Part shown: positions 1-15,700 of the stretch, one piece after another | How the letters are laid out: the number at the start of each line of letters is the position of its first letter | Numbering within the stretch: the first letter of the stretch is position 1 | From: Tubiluchus corallicola | Taxonomy: Eukaryota; Priapulida; Priapulimorpha; Priapulimorphida; Tubiluchidae | Length of the DNA: 64,000 nucleotides | Assembly: GCA_030141605.1 (NCBI GenBank) | Contig: JAQGDQ010000246.1 | Coordinates: 248,001-312,000 of the forward strand | Direction of reading: 5' to 3' | Notes under the pieces: generated by a model | The model's database searches: none | The model's input: the letters and a program-made list of their open reading frames with translations, nothing else | What the model was told of the DNA's origin: nothing | Program-made: the position numbers and the translations under genes

Positions 1-198
1 ACTTAATTAGGTCAGTAAGCACATAGCAGGCAGTGCAACATCATATATGCGTAACAACCAAATGAATCTTAAACATAATGAGATTTATTAAGAATTTATC
101 AACTTGCTAAACGGTTGATTAAACATGTAAAAATATAATTTTTAGACTTTCTTGGCCATATGAAATTATTCTCCCACATGCGTGTTTATAATTTCCAG

Positions 199-1625
199 TT
201 TTACATCATTATGAATGTTGCTGTTGGAGGCACAAATGGCTTCTTCCCGGACGAAGAATCAGGTGCTGTTAATAATCCTTTCCCAAAACCATGGAATAAT
301 TGGGATCAAGATGCACCAAAGAAATTCTGGGACAGAGTAAGTCAATATATGGTCCTTCAAACTTTACAGTGAGCTGGGCAAAAGTTTCAGTCTGTAATTT
401 GACTTTTGTAGAAGTATTTTGTAACACCTCAATTGACTAGTTTTCATTCACATCTGTGTTTATGTTTATGAGGTTTATATTCAGTTATTTTATTCGGCTC
501 CATTCCATCAATTTCTCAACATCTTCTCAAAGTAGGGCCAAAACTGCTTTCTGCATCATTAGTGAGGTAGAAACCAAACAGTGGGAGTTGGAATAGAGGC
601 ACTAGTACCAGGCACCCCGCAAGGATATCTTAAAGATGACAGTTATGACAATGTGATTTCAAGTGTCAGCGAGGAAGTTTGAGATGACAAGGGACAAAAA
701 GATACAATTTAGTAACTGATTGGTTTGAAGTGTCTGTCGAGACAATACTCTGTTGGTTATAGTACAAGCTTTTTCAAGAAGAACCTGTTTAGATTTTCAC
801 TCGTCTTCCACCCGATTGGTTCATATAAGTTGCTGCTGGTTTGTATAGCAAGTTATTTCGTTGTTGGGTTTTAGGTCTCGCTCAAGATTTGTGATGGATA
901 CATCATAGGACAAAAGTGTGAATATTGGTAAAATAAACATTTTTACTACAGGTGCTAAAATGTTAGGACTCGTAGGAGTATATATTACTGGTTGAACATT
1001 CATCTTAAAATAGAGTTTTAAATTTGAACAGAACGAACTTGGGAAGATCCACCAATATCTTTTTGGTAGGGGTGAGCATTCTCTATCAGAAAGTCGGCTA
1101 TAAAACTCAAAAAACAATTTTCGAATCATTAATAAAAATCAGTCTCGCAAATATCATGCATATTATATGATTTTGTTCTGCGGTAAAAACACCAATAACT
1201 TGTTTAACAATTGTGCACAGAAATCGCATCTTAAATGTACTGATTGCATGATGTTATAAACGTTTTAATTTTATAAAGAATGTATGTAGTTGAAGTAGTG
1301 AATTATTCGAATCCGTAATTTTAGATTCGAATTGAATTCGAATTAAAAATCTCGTTCGAATCGAGTAGTAAATACTGAATAGCTGATAAGAAGTCCAAAT
1401 ACCATTCGAAGCTATTAAATTGCCATTAAAGAAGCAGCTGAAACCCTATTCAAAAGGACTGGGCGGTGAAATAATGCTGATATTGTTTATTAACTATAGA
1501 AAGACTGGTGGCTACCTGGATGGACAGAAGATGGCAAATCTCATTACAACAGTCCAATAAGCGATGCTGCCGCTATGAAGGTTGATTATGTTAGAGTCTG
1601 GAAGATGCAAAGTCCCGAAGAATAA
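199..1625 (+). CDS. GH16 beta-1,3-glucanase / glucan-binding protein, C-terminal part (5' end outside window)
   Basis: Two exons are visible: 199-336 (after a TTCCAG acceptor, ending AGA|GTAAGT) and 1500-1625 (after CTATAG, stop TAA 1623-1625). They join in phase 0 and encode 87 residues. The first exon starts at FYIIMNVAVGG and the second ends at MKVDYVRVWK, both hallmark C-terminal segments of the laminarinase/glucan-binding branch of GH16. Exon lengths match the last two exons of the gene at 4681-11291 exactly (138 and 126 nt). By hand alignment 57 of 87 residues are identical, so the two are tandem paralogues. The catalytic region would lie upstream of base 1 and cannot be judged. Bases 1-198 are intron and 337-1499 is the last intron (1163 bp); I see nothing else coding in them. 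AATAAA at 1621-1626 overlaps the stop codon. By family this is a secreted protein that binds or cuts beta-1,3-glucan for digestion or antimicrobial recognition; which of these is inference. Confidence 0.9.
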
Positions 1626-4680
<3,055 letters not shown>

Positions 4681-5406
4681 ATGAAGTCTGTTTTGATTGT
4701 TCTTTTCGCTAGTTTGACGCTAATAAACGGAAAAGCATGTAAGTATTCTTCATCATCTTAACTGTCTCTTGCCTCTTCCCCCCTCTTTTTCTCTCTCTAC
4801 CAATTACTAACTTCGCAGATAATCACTCACCATGACCACTAGACTGTCTCCCTTGGCCCATTTGCACACGCTTAAATATGCTGGGAAAAAAGAATCAATA
4901 GATGTTCTATTGCATCTCTCATCAAGAAGGCTGGCGTTTCACAAGTCTTAGCAGTTAACTAGAGAGAGGGTATATGTGTGCAAAAACACCACCAGGCAAG
5001 TGTCATCGAATTTTCATTTATAGCTTTGTCTATCTCAGTCATTTTTGAAAGCACTAACACTCACTGGTTGTTCTTCTGTCGTGCTGAAAATATGGTTTCA
5101 TTCGCAAGCATCTCTAGAAACGAACTCAATTGCTGATCGCTGATGATGGTGATGATAATGTTTCACGCTTTGCAGGGTTTATTTGGCAAGCGAGCAAATG
5201 TTATTTCTTGAGTTTTATTTAGTGGTGTGAACAAGTTTCGAGGTTTATGTAGTTTATGAAAGAACTACATTGCGCTCCTGATTTTGGAAGAGGTCGACGA
5301 ACCGTAATTTCAGTAGAAACGGCATGATTTCCTTGCGTTTGTATGAGTAGTATCATGTTGTCCATCGGATGAGCAGCCTGCTAGGAGGAACGCCACTACG
5401 TATCTG

Positions 5407-5479
<73 letters not shown>

Positions 5480-8400
5480 TACTCATCATCTTTCGTTTTT
5501 TGCAACATCGTGCTACTGTATAGCACGAAAAATGTTGATGTAGTATGTGGTAAAAAACTGGGCTCTGGACGTTGCATTTATCAAGTGCTTGTGTATTTTA
5601 GACAGCGTACTTAAAAATCTATATTGAAGTTGCAGGATTTGTTTTTTCAAAATTTATTTATATTCAATGCAATAAATTATCAATTCAGTACCATGAATAA
5701 GGACAAAAAGCAATGTCGATATCGACAAAAGTCAGTCCGTATTGGTAACAGTGAACACTTCTACATGCGTCAAAGACTGTACACGGCAATTCGTTTGCAT
5801 TGATTTCAAAAGTACTGTTTACAAGCTCGCAGTCAAATGAACATCAGTTAGCACCGTGTGCAATCAAATGTCAATGTTTTAGTTACTTAGAAACCAGGTC
5901 GCATGTTTGCCGGTTTAACCAGATTTTTTTTGCTGTATCGTTCGGTACTTAAAACAAAGCTCTGACAAAGTTCTGATAAAGGTGTCAAACATTAAACAGC
6001 TTGTTGCATTATTGAAAAGGCATCGTGGCTTACCATTTTTTTTCTATTTGCACTAAACACAGAATATACCAAGTTACTAAATTGCCAAATGTAATAATTT
6101 TTATTAAAACAATGGTAATAATAATAAGAAGAAATTTTAGCAATAGAAGCATTTAAAAGCAAAATATGAATGCAGAAAATATCTATTTGTCGCATTAATT
6201 TTAATTCAAACTGTTGAATAAGTTTTATTACAAACTTACAGTTATCAAGAAACCTTCAGAATGCACGACGTTTCCGTGTTTGATTTTTGAAGACAATTTT
6301 GATGAGCTGGACACGGACACATGGGAACACGAAATAACCCTGGCTGGAGGAAGAGTAAGAAAACAAAAATATTTAGATTTTTATAAGCTCAATAAAATGT
6401 ACTATATTAACTTATATACTTTGGAAGGCTTAAGTTAGTGTGCTGGGAAGCTGATAAACTACATCGAAAGCGAAAAATAACGTTTAGCTGAAAATAATAA
6501 GTGCATAGCACACCTGACTTTAGAATCTATGAATGAGTGCAACAAATTATTATTGTTGTTTAAGAAAACATGATATCTGTGATAATAATTATGATATTAT
6601 TTATGCTTTCTTTTTAGAACTGGGAATTTCAGGTATACCATAACAACAGAACAAACAGTTTTACAAAAGATGGATTGCTGTATATTAAACCGGTACGTAA
6701 ATGGTTAAAGTAACCATTGGGGCAACTGCCCTGCGAAGATAGATAGATACATAAGATAATTACGAGCATGATACTGGCATTCTACTTTTTCGATATGTTC
6801 TTAGCTACTTCTGTGGAATATATATGTCATTTGAACAAATATTAATTGAGTTTTTTTTGGTTATTCTAATATTTATACTTAGGATTTGCTGATACTGCAT
6901 TATTACATAGCATTTGCTAATTATTTTCATTTAATTCAATTCGTTTGTCCTTTCTTTCGTTTTCCGTTCCGTCGCCCGTGCGTTTGTTTTCTTGCTAACT
7001 GTTTGTTGATTTGATTTGTTGGCTGTCTTCTTTATCCAGTGTTTCGTCTCTTATTTGTTCAGTCGTCTGCTTGTTTATTTGATCACTAGTTCTCTCTTTC
7101 ATTTCTTATTAGTTAGTTTGTGCATCGCCAGTTTTGTCCATTTATTTATTCTCTTGCTTAGAATCTCATTCATTCATTTTCAATAATTATTTTGTTTGTC
7201 TAATCTGTTAGTTAATTCATGCGTCTTGCTTTCTCCTTCATTTGGTCCGCGATCGCTTTCCATTTCCTGGTTTGACTATCGTAAAGTTTTCTGTTATATT
7301 TATTTGTCATTAATCACCTTTTTGCATTTTATTGATTTGCGTCTTAGAATCAATTGGAAGACAAACATGGAGAATTTGCTACCAGAAGAATGACATTAAA
7401 TCTATGGGGTATGAATGGGATTGGTGACGTATGTACGTCAAATGCCGACTGGGGGTGTGAACGCGTTGGAACCGACACCAATTACTTAAACCCGATCCAA
7501 TCGGCTAGGTTGCGATCTCTAAATTCCTTTTCTTTTAAGTATGGAGCTATCGAAGTGCGTGCGCAAATGCCTTACGGAGATTGGCTTTGGCCAGGTATCT
7601 TACTTTTACGTCCCTGTTTAACTTGCTATAAACATTGTATGGTAAGGTTGTTGGTGAAAATACACGGCTGAACAGATATACCGAGTTTACAAGAATCACT
7701 GGGTGATGTTGGGATCAGTAAAAATTACAACAGTCTTACGTCTACTGCACCCGTAATTTACCTACGTTGGGACTATACATGTTTTTCATAAAAACGGTGC
7801 CAATGCCCATGTCTGTCAGCGTATTGCTTTACTTTCTTTCCCCACTGAAAAAGCACGCCGTGATTCAGAGCATTTAATTTAAACCAATAGACTAGTTATG
7901 GATTAACAATTTACAGTGCTTGCATTGACAACTGTTTTAGGAATTTTAAAATTTGTTTTAGAAATATTGTTAAAAGGATGAATTTTTAGAAAAAAATTAA
8001 ATTAAACGTCATGAAATCAGCTACAAATCTTGTTCCAGAACCGCTACTGCAAGTCGTGTTTGGTCAGCTTTGGGCAAGCATTACTTCCACTTTGTTTGTT
8101 GAAGAAGCAACTTTGGTTGTTTGGTTGTTGAGCGGCTTGGGCCGCTATATCCTTTACTCCATATAAGCTAGATTTCAAAATCAGTAAAACATTGTGATCA
8201 CCATTTACTTCTTCATGAAGATTTCTTTGTTAGTCAGTTGATATCACCAGTAGACATAAATATTAAATGTTTCAGCAATATGGCTTCTTCCCAAGGGTTG
8301 GCCATACGGTCAGTGGCCAGCTTCTGGAGAAATTGACCTTGTTGAGAGCAGAGGTAAGCTAACAAAATGGTTATTCTATATGTTTTTTAAGTTTTTTGCT

Positions 8401-11291
8401 TAATGAAAAATTTTTCAACTACTAATTCGGTTTCAGTAAGATAAAATGCCTTAAAAAATGAAAGCATGAGTATGCAGACAGAGGGATGTTGATTCATCAT
8501 TGTCACTTTTTTCTCATTGTCATCCTTATTCACGTCATTTTTGTCATCGTCATTTTTGACCCTCGTTGTTTTTGTTTTCATCAGAAAAACAGAATGAACA
8601 TCATCATGCTCATTTTTGTCATTTTCGTCATATTACCAATCATTGAAAAGCGCTATCCTTGTTATTACTGTCGCAGTCCTCATTGTCTCAGTTTTTGCTG
8701 CCATTTCATCGTCATTTTCATCTGATTAACATCTTCATTCAGTTGCCAATAATCTTGTCATCTTTTAAGTTACCATTGTTGTGTATCAATCGCAGCCAAA
8801 ATCGTCACCTTTCATCTTTGTCAGGTTATTCGTCATCCTTGATTCCATCTCCATTGTTATCATTAGTTGTCCCAACAACATTGCTCGCTGTCAGAAGCGT
8901 CAGTCAATCAATTTGAATCAATGAGATAGAAATAACGTGGATGTGGATATTTACACTGTGTGATCTATACTGTTCGCTGTTTCTGTGTAGCAAACCATGA
9001 TTTAAATTCAGATATAGTAGAAGAAAAAGCGTTGTCTAAATAATTATTATATTCACTGAATTATTTGTAAAAATTATGTCTAAATTATTTATGTATTACA
9101 AATATATTTAGCTGTCTAACTACATACAATGATATAATTCATACATACATAAAAGGTGCTTAAACTAATAGTCCAACACAGTATTATGAAAACGAATTTG
9201 CCTGCCGAATGTGATTGGAAGGTAGAGGAGTTTATTTCTGAATATTAAAAAAATAGTACATATATTTGACGAATTTTGTCAATTTTTGACTGCTCCATAA
9301 TCTCTTCTTCTTTCCTATCTAGGCAATGAAAATTATCGTTATCATGACGGCGAGTCTATTGGTTGTGACACTGCAGGTTCAACTTTACACTTTGGACCAT
9401 TCTGGCCAGAAAATGGTTACGATAAGGCGCATGCTTCATAGTACGCAATGAAATATTTTCAATATAATATTTTTATTTTAATCAATAATAATTAACAAAC
9501 TAAGACAAATATCAAATTTCATACCCGTCTATATTCAAACATTTAAGCCATTAAAACGAAATGTTTAATGCATTGTGAAGTGTTTTTAAAGTGTATTAAA
9601 ATAATACAGTACACTTTTTGGAATTTTAGTAAATCGGTTATTGCAGAACCGTCACTGTAAAAGTTAACGTGAAACCTAAAACAAAGAAATTATACCATGG
9701 ATTCACAAAGTCAACCTTAGCAATAATCACCTCATGTTTTGAGATTACATTTTAGCAATAATCATATTGGATTTTACTTATTGAACCTTGACAATCATGA
9801 TCACTTTTGCAGGTTTGCGTACTTTGACAATGACGGCGATGAATCGGCGAAACATTGGAAATAAAATTTAAAATATCAGTAATTATGCGGGCCCAGGGAA
9901 CATTTTTGTCAAAGAGCTTTTCACCTTTTACATTAGAAATGAAATGGCCAATCGCATAAATGAGTAAGCGATTGAATAGATGAATGAATGAACGAACAAA
10001 CGAACAAGTGAACGGACGGACAAAAATAAACATTGTTTCTTCTTACAGTAAAGCAAGCAGTGGAACATTTGCCAACAAAATGCATACATTCAGACTTGAA
10101 TGGACTTCTGAAGAAATGAAGTAAGTAACTAAACAACCTTCTTTTTAATAACTATTCATCTTCCCTTGTAGTCAAGTGTAATTTAAACAGTTATTCTGGT
10201 TTCTGAGCTGTTTGTTAAAGATGAAGCGCCCATAAATTGAATTTAGTGAATTACTGTAGCTGAAGAAATCACATTTGTGCTAACTACAAAATAATTTTTT
10301 TTTATGATTTAGTTGGTATGTGGATGGTGAACACAAGCTGAAGGTTGATCCAGGTTCAGGTGGCTTCTGGAAATATGGCGGCTGGGCAGACAAGTACAGC
10401 AACAACCCATACATGACTAACCCGTGGTCAGAAGGAGAAAAACTGGCTCCATTCGACAAAGAGGTATTTTACTATCAAACTGTACTAAATAAGCAATTGG
10501 ACAAGATTTACATAATGCCTGCTAGCGCTGCTTATTTTCTATTAGAAGTGGCAGACCGCACACATAAAAAACTTACCTGCTACTGTCTTTTTTTCAGTTT
10601 TACGTCATTATGAACGTTGCAGTTGGTGGAGTAAATGGTTATTTTCCAGATGAAAGTGATGGCGTATTCAACAGACCTTATCCAAAACCATGGCTAAATA
10701 CTGATACAATCGCCCCAAAACTATTTTGGGATAAGGTAGACTCCTAATATATAGTCACATGTAGTAAGAGTAGTGAAGGTGTAGAGACTAAATTACGCAA
10801 CATTAATTACACTGTAAAGATGCTTTATGAACATAAAGACGCTCATTAATGTGTTTCCTAGTTAAAAACTTTTTTCGATTTTATGATACCGACAACCTTA
10901 GTACTTATTGCATAACTTATGTAACAAATTCCTTGTTAGTTTCGTTTTTAGTTCAGGTGAGTTGATCCAACATGTACTCACAAATGCTCGAACTGTAATT
11001 TTGTCTTTCTTTCGGAGTGCTATACTTCTAAACTAAATAGACCTTGGGATCAGGGAAAAGTACTCATAAGGAAGAAGAAATTATACTACAGTTATTTATA
11101 CAGTAACCGGAGCTTTTATATATTTTAAGCGTGTCTCTACAAAATTTTGTGCATTCCTTATTTAGAGAGAACATTGGCTACATCAGTGGACTGAAGATGG
11201 CGGTTATAAGTACAACAGCCCAATAAAAGATACCACAGCTATGAAAGTCGACTACGTCAGAGTCTGGAAACAAAACAATCAAGAAGAGTAA
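4681..11291 (+). CDS. Secreted GH16 endo-beta-1,3-glucanase (laminarinase / glucan-binding protein family), complete
   Basis: Ten exons join in frame into 391 residues: 4681-4738, 6242-6354, 6618-6692, 7348-7594, 8276-8353, 9323-9440, 10049-10120, 10313-10463, 10598-10735, 11166-11291. The start is the first ATG after an acceptor and opens a hydrophobic signal peptide (residues 1 to about 19). The GH16 fold follows from residue 21: FEDNFD, then NWEFQVYHNNRTNS near 58-71 and DGLLYIKP near 75-82. The catalytic motif GEIDLVES at 182-189 keeps nucleophile E183, D185 and acid/base E188 (ExDxxE). NWYVDG and PFDKEFYVIMNVAVGG come later, and MKVDYVRVWK is near the C-terminus. Insect GNBP/betaGRP proteins usually lack the catalytic glutamates, so this copy should be an active hydrolase. 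There is no N-terminal carbohydrate-binding domain as in insect betaGRP. The protein would act outside the cell in digestion of algal or fungal glucan or in immunity; this is inferred from the family. Tandem paralogue of 199-1625. Confidence 0.95.
5409..5474. repeat. (TC)n microsatellite in intron 1 of the GH16 gene
   Basis: About 66 bases of TC dinucleotide with one CCC interruption near 5446. It lies inside the 1.5-kb first intron. Confidence 0.95.
6940..7270. repeat. Decayed pyrimidine-rich, TTTG/TTTC-like repeat in intron 3
   Basis: The plus strand is dominated by irregular TTTG, TTTC and TCGT words with no exact period left. It reads as an old tetranucleotide repeat worn down by mutation. 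It has no coding meaning and lies between GH16 exons 3 and 4. Confidence 0.45.
8490..8890. repeat. Decayed GTCATT/GTCATC repeat in intron 5
   Basis: The words GTCATT, GTCATC, CATCAT and TTTTTGTCAT recur throughout this part of the intron, in phase with a 3- or 6-base period. This explains the two overlapping long open frames here, which are low complexity and not genes. Confidence 0.5.
9960..10030. repeat. Decayed (GAAT/GAAC)n tetranucleotide repeat in intron 6
   Basis: Runs of TGAATGAATGAACGAAC and related words show a four-base period, just before the acceptor of GH16 exon 7 (10049). Confidence 0.6.
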
Positions 11292-11576
11292 AATGTGCTA
11301 ATAGTAATCAAAAGTGAAACTGCAAGTTAAACATCAATACGGTGGCTTCGAAATTTATGTATTTTATAATAATTGTATGTTCTTCACAGAGTGTGTGAGC
11401 ATATGACTAGAATACTTATTATACGTAGACCTATCTGTTCTACGTATCAATCACTAGCAGCTAAAAATTCCACTTGTTCCACTTGGCTTACAACCGTGGA
11501 GAACACGTATGGGCTAATATTCTGATCACGAATCAATGAATGTGCATATAAGACAACTTCTTTTAGTTAATTTAAT

Positions 11577-11582
11577 AATAAA
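11577..11582 (+). terminator. Poly(A) signal of the complete GH16 gene
   Basis: AATAAA in an A/T-rich context 286 bases downstream of the TAA stop. It is the first canonical hexamer I noticed after the stop. Confidence 0.5.
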
Positions 11583-12042
11583 ATTTATATTGTTTTAAAT
11601 TTTTTTATTACCTTTATTAAAATGTCGGTCATTAAAATGATCTATAATAATAATAATAGTGGTGAGTTGTTAACAAAAATGACAATTCCGACATTTAATA
11701 GCGAATATAATGATGCAGAAGAGGAGAAACAATGTTGACGAACACATCACATGCTACCACAATGATAATAGTTGAGATAATTTCACTTTTGGTGATGATA
11801 TTGCTGTCATTTTTGCTAGTGTATCTCATCAAAGAATAAGTCGTTTGAAAATGAGGTAGCGATTAAAATAAAACAGAAAAAACAAACAAATAAAAATACG
11901 TTTTACTGGTGAATGGTGTAAGGATTTTAAGTAATAGAGAAATGTAGACAAAAAGGCTAAACTGAGTGAATAGCAACAAAACACAAAGTGAGGGTGAATG
12001 AGGGCATGATGAATGGAGGAGGCGCATGGAACTCAGACAACA

Positions 12043-12217
12043 GCAATATCCAATTTTATTTATGTTTCTGCATACGTTTCTTTGCCCTAAAGGCCGTATC
12101 TCATTTATCCACCCCTCCCCCATTTTTTCCGCAATATCCAATTTTGTTTCTGTTTCTGCATATGTTTCTTTGCCCTAAAGGCCGTATCTCATTTATCCAC
12201 CCCCCCCCATTTTGTTC
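12043..12217. repeat. 88-bp direct tandem duplication
   Basis: The unit starts GCAATATCCAATTTT at 12043 and repeats at 12131, sharing TTTGCCCTAAAGGCCGTATC. It ends in a C-rich run (CCCCTCCCCC versus CCCCCCCCC). The two copies differ by only a few bases, so the duplication is recent. Confidence 0.9.
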
Positions 12218-12759
12218 CTCAGCCTGTGACTGTCTTGCTTTCTCTGCACATTTGTGTTCGTTTTTTTCACTGTCGCAGGACTAACACAGGAGTACCACAA
12301 ATTGAGAGGTTCCATCGACAATAGTAGAACATTTTTTACATTTTTATAACTATAACCAACGCCCAATCCAATCACTATCTTAATTAAATTATGGGGGTTG
12401 ATGATTTGGACTAGACTGGTAATGGTTACGGTTATATTTTGTAAAAAAGTGTATAATTTCACACTGCTGTCGGTGAACAATAAAACTTAACTCACGTAGA
12501 CTCGCACCCAGGTCCTAAACTTTGGATAGAAGAACTAGTCGGTGGAAGAAGCATAATTATAACGAAATTCTTTGATTTGCAAAGAATCAAAATCATATCA
12601 TTACTTTTGACAGTTGTAGCAGCACAATCAAAGATCAAAGTGACATTATGATAGAGTCAGATAGTTAATGACGCACAAAAAAACAGCACATAACAGAGAT
12701 GAGCAAGTAGGAAAAACAATAAATAATTATTGTAATATTACAATAATTGAAATTTGCAT

Positions 12760-15700
12760 TTAGGCTAAATCGGAATGTTTGATCATCTCTGCAGCTTTCT
12801 CGGCAATCATAAGTACAGCTCCCATCGGATTGCCTGAAGGGAGATCAGGCATCACAGATGCATCAGCAACTCGAAGTCCAGACACTATTTTAACCCTGTA
12901 AAACCAAAATGATGATGAAAATGATGATTTCACTTTGCAAGCGCAAAATGACTGATCTAATCTTAACCTGCCGGTCATTACATAGTAGCTAAATTAGTGA
13001 TATTTTGTTAAGCATATATACTAGCTCTCCATCTGCGCAATTTTTAATGCATTATTTTTGAGTGTTTGAGTTATAAATTAAGACATTACTCATGTTGCTC
13101 TTTCAACCAGAATAATCAGCAAAATTGTGCTTTGTGTTATCGCAGCCCCACGTTATGCTAATCTTGCTGTGACCTATAGCAACATACAGAAGCGAATCCA
13201 GTAAAAATGAGTTAGATTGGTATTATTCATCAGCAGTTTTCCAGCCGCAGAATTTGGGCGAAATTTTAAGTAGACGTTTTCGCCGTGCAACCTGCTAACT
13301 TGAAGGCGCGCATTGGGGTAGGCTATCATAATCACTCATCTCTATAATTTAATAGAACTAAAATGTTTTGGAATTCAGAAGTGTGTCATCACCATAAGTT
13401 TTCTATAGATTTGGAAGTAACTGTAACAAAAAAGTGCGTCATTGAAAGTAGTCATGAATTAAAAATTATTATTGCTCACTTCAGCGTATCATCTACCACG
13501 GTGTCTGGATCATCCACTTGTCCCATCCTACATGTGCCCACGTAATGGTAAACAGTCATAGCCATATATCTTGCAAGCATTTTGTAATATTCATCACTTC
13601 CTTTGCTCAGGTGTGAAAATGCAGAGTATGTAGGGAGAACTACTTTTGCACCAAGTGATTGAAATGCCTCTGTTTTCACGAGAACTTCGACCATTTTTAT
13701 ACCTGTAAAATAAAGATTTTAAAAACACAGGTTGACACATTAAAGCGTCAGGGTAACGGTAACAAAGCGTAAGCAGTCGTTATACGATTATGTCGAAAGG
13801 TTGCAGATGATATCTGAATAAAAACCATAACTTTTCTTAACTGGGTACTGGCTGTTATTTTTATTTTTGGATTATTTTACTATATAAAACAGCTACAGCA
13901 AACGGCCCTAATTTGACAACCTACGCGGGACTTTACGGGTAGAACTGACTGGACTGAGTTGTGTATGTTGGCAGAAGTGCATTGCTGCAAAATTCCTTAG
14001 GCCAAACCAAATTATTGCAAAGAGATGCTAAGAAGAAAATGCAGGATTTTAAGATGCAATGGACCAAACCAAACTTATTACTGTAAGTGCACTTTTCTAA
14101 GTTCCACTGGACCAGACTGGACCAAATTACTTTGAAAATATGCTTTGTTGCAAGGCGGCATGAACTGTGCTGAACTGACTCAACTGAATCACAGAGAAAC
14201 GCATCTTTCAACAAGAAACTGTTTGGCTGGATTTAACTGTTCTGTGAATACTGCACTACAGTACATTATTTAGAAACACTTTGTGCACCAAACTTATTTG
14301 CCTGGAAAAGACTGAGTTGCGATAGAAATGCACAGTTCTGAGATAAATAAAAATGGATGGGTCTCCGAGACAGACGATAAATCCTACACTTGGGACATGT
14401 TTATTTATGTATATGTACTCAAGCACACAAACACTTTAAAAATATTGCTACCTTCTACCAGAACATCAACGTCGACATCATTGTCAAGGTATCTCGGATT
14501 AATATGAGAATCGGAAAAAGAACGGTTGTTAGCTAAAGTAATGCTTCCTCTTGCACGTGGGTGCATTACTGCTGGAGCAATAAAACAGCCTTGTTGTGCC
14601 GGATCATGTTCACCTGATGCAAAACTTCGCCACGCCTGTAAAACATTTCTACTTTTATATGTAATACGAAGCTAGCTGCAGGTATCATAGTAACAAAACA
14701 ACTTTCTAATAATAATGCACGTAATAATTTGTAGATGGAACCGCAGCTACCTCTTCTTGTAAACCAGATATGACTTGATATAATCGTGAGTCAGTAGAAC
14801 CAATATTGAGGAGATACAAATAGAGGTCTGGTCGTGTGTCGTCATTCAAGCGTATTCTTCCTTCTGCTGACATGCCAACAGCTTCACTTAAGATACCTGC
14901 AAGTAAACTGACTTGAAATTTATAGGCGAAACTTCAGTTCCATATTTTCCGTAACAAAGTTAAACCTGTACAATTAATGATGGAAAATTATGAAAACTTT
15001 GTCTCTCAGTCAGTATAAAGACTACGAATGAAAATAATGAGCACATGAATTCAAAATTAATAATTTCTTAGACAGGCACCTCTCTTGAGAAAAATGTATT
15101 TCAGTATCTCTATGATGCTTTTTGCTTTTGCTTCTGTAAAACTCACACTTGAGTTGAATCTGACTCGAATGGGCAGGAAAATATGATCTTGCAGATTCCG
15201 TCCAACTGGCAAGTCTGCTACAACTGGTATCTAAGACAACAAAGAATTCAATTGAATAATTGTGATGGTCATATGACTTAGTATAACGGAATGTTAAAGA
15301 GAGAATAGAAGTAAATTAATGTCGTTTTAAGTGTAGCGGTCTTGTAGTGATTTTTCACTAGCCACATACTGACTCTTTCAATTGAAAGTATTGGGAAAAA
15401 TTAAATTGTCCCGCCAATGAATTGTAGGACTGGCAGCAAGCTCCAGACTCCGCAGCATTTGAACCCAGAGCGTCATAGACGGCAGGTATGGTATTGCGAC
15501 CTACTTTGCGCAGCCTCAAAACAATTTCTAAATGTTAGTTCCCCACATCAAAAACAATCAATATGGCGACTATTAACAATTAAGAATTTGGGGGAAATGA
15601 AACACATAAATGTACATACTTGCATACTATGGAGGTCCAGTCGTGGCCCAATTCCAGATCTCATCAATAGCAGAGGTGAATTTACAGCTCCAGCAGATAA

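Larger units (their letters stand above)
11292..12759. other. Intergenic DNA between GH16 and the convergent GMC gene
   Basis: AT-rich, no gene recognised. A canonical AATAAA at 11577-11582 lies 286 bases after the GH16 stop and is the likely poly(A) signal. An 88-base direct tandem duplication sits at 12043-12217. Open frames here are low complexity. Confidence 0.6.

Noticed and set aside
8486-8916. Two overlapping plus-strand frames of about 80 codons
   Set aside because: They lie in a decayed GTCATT repeat inside a GH16 intron and are low complexity.
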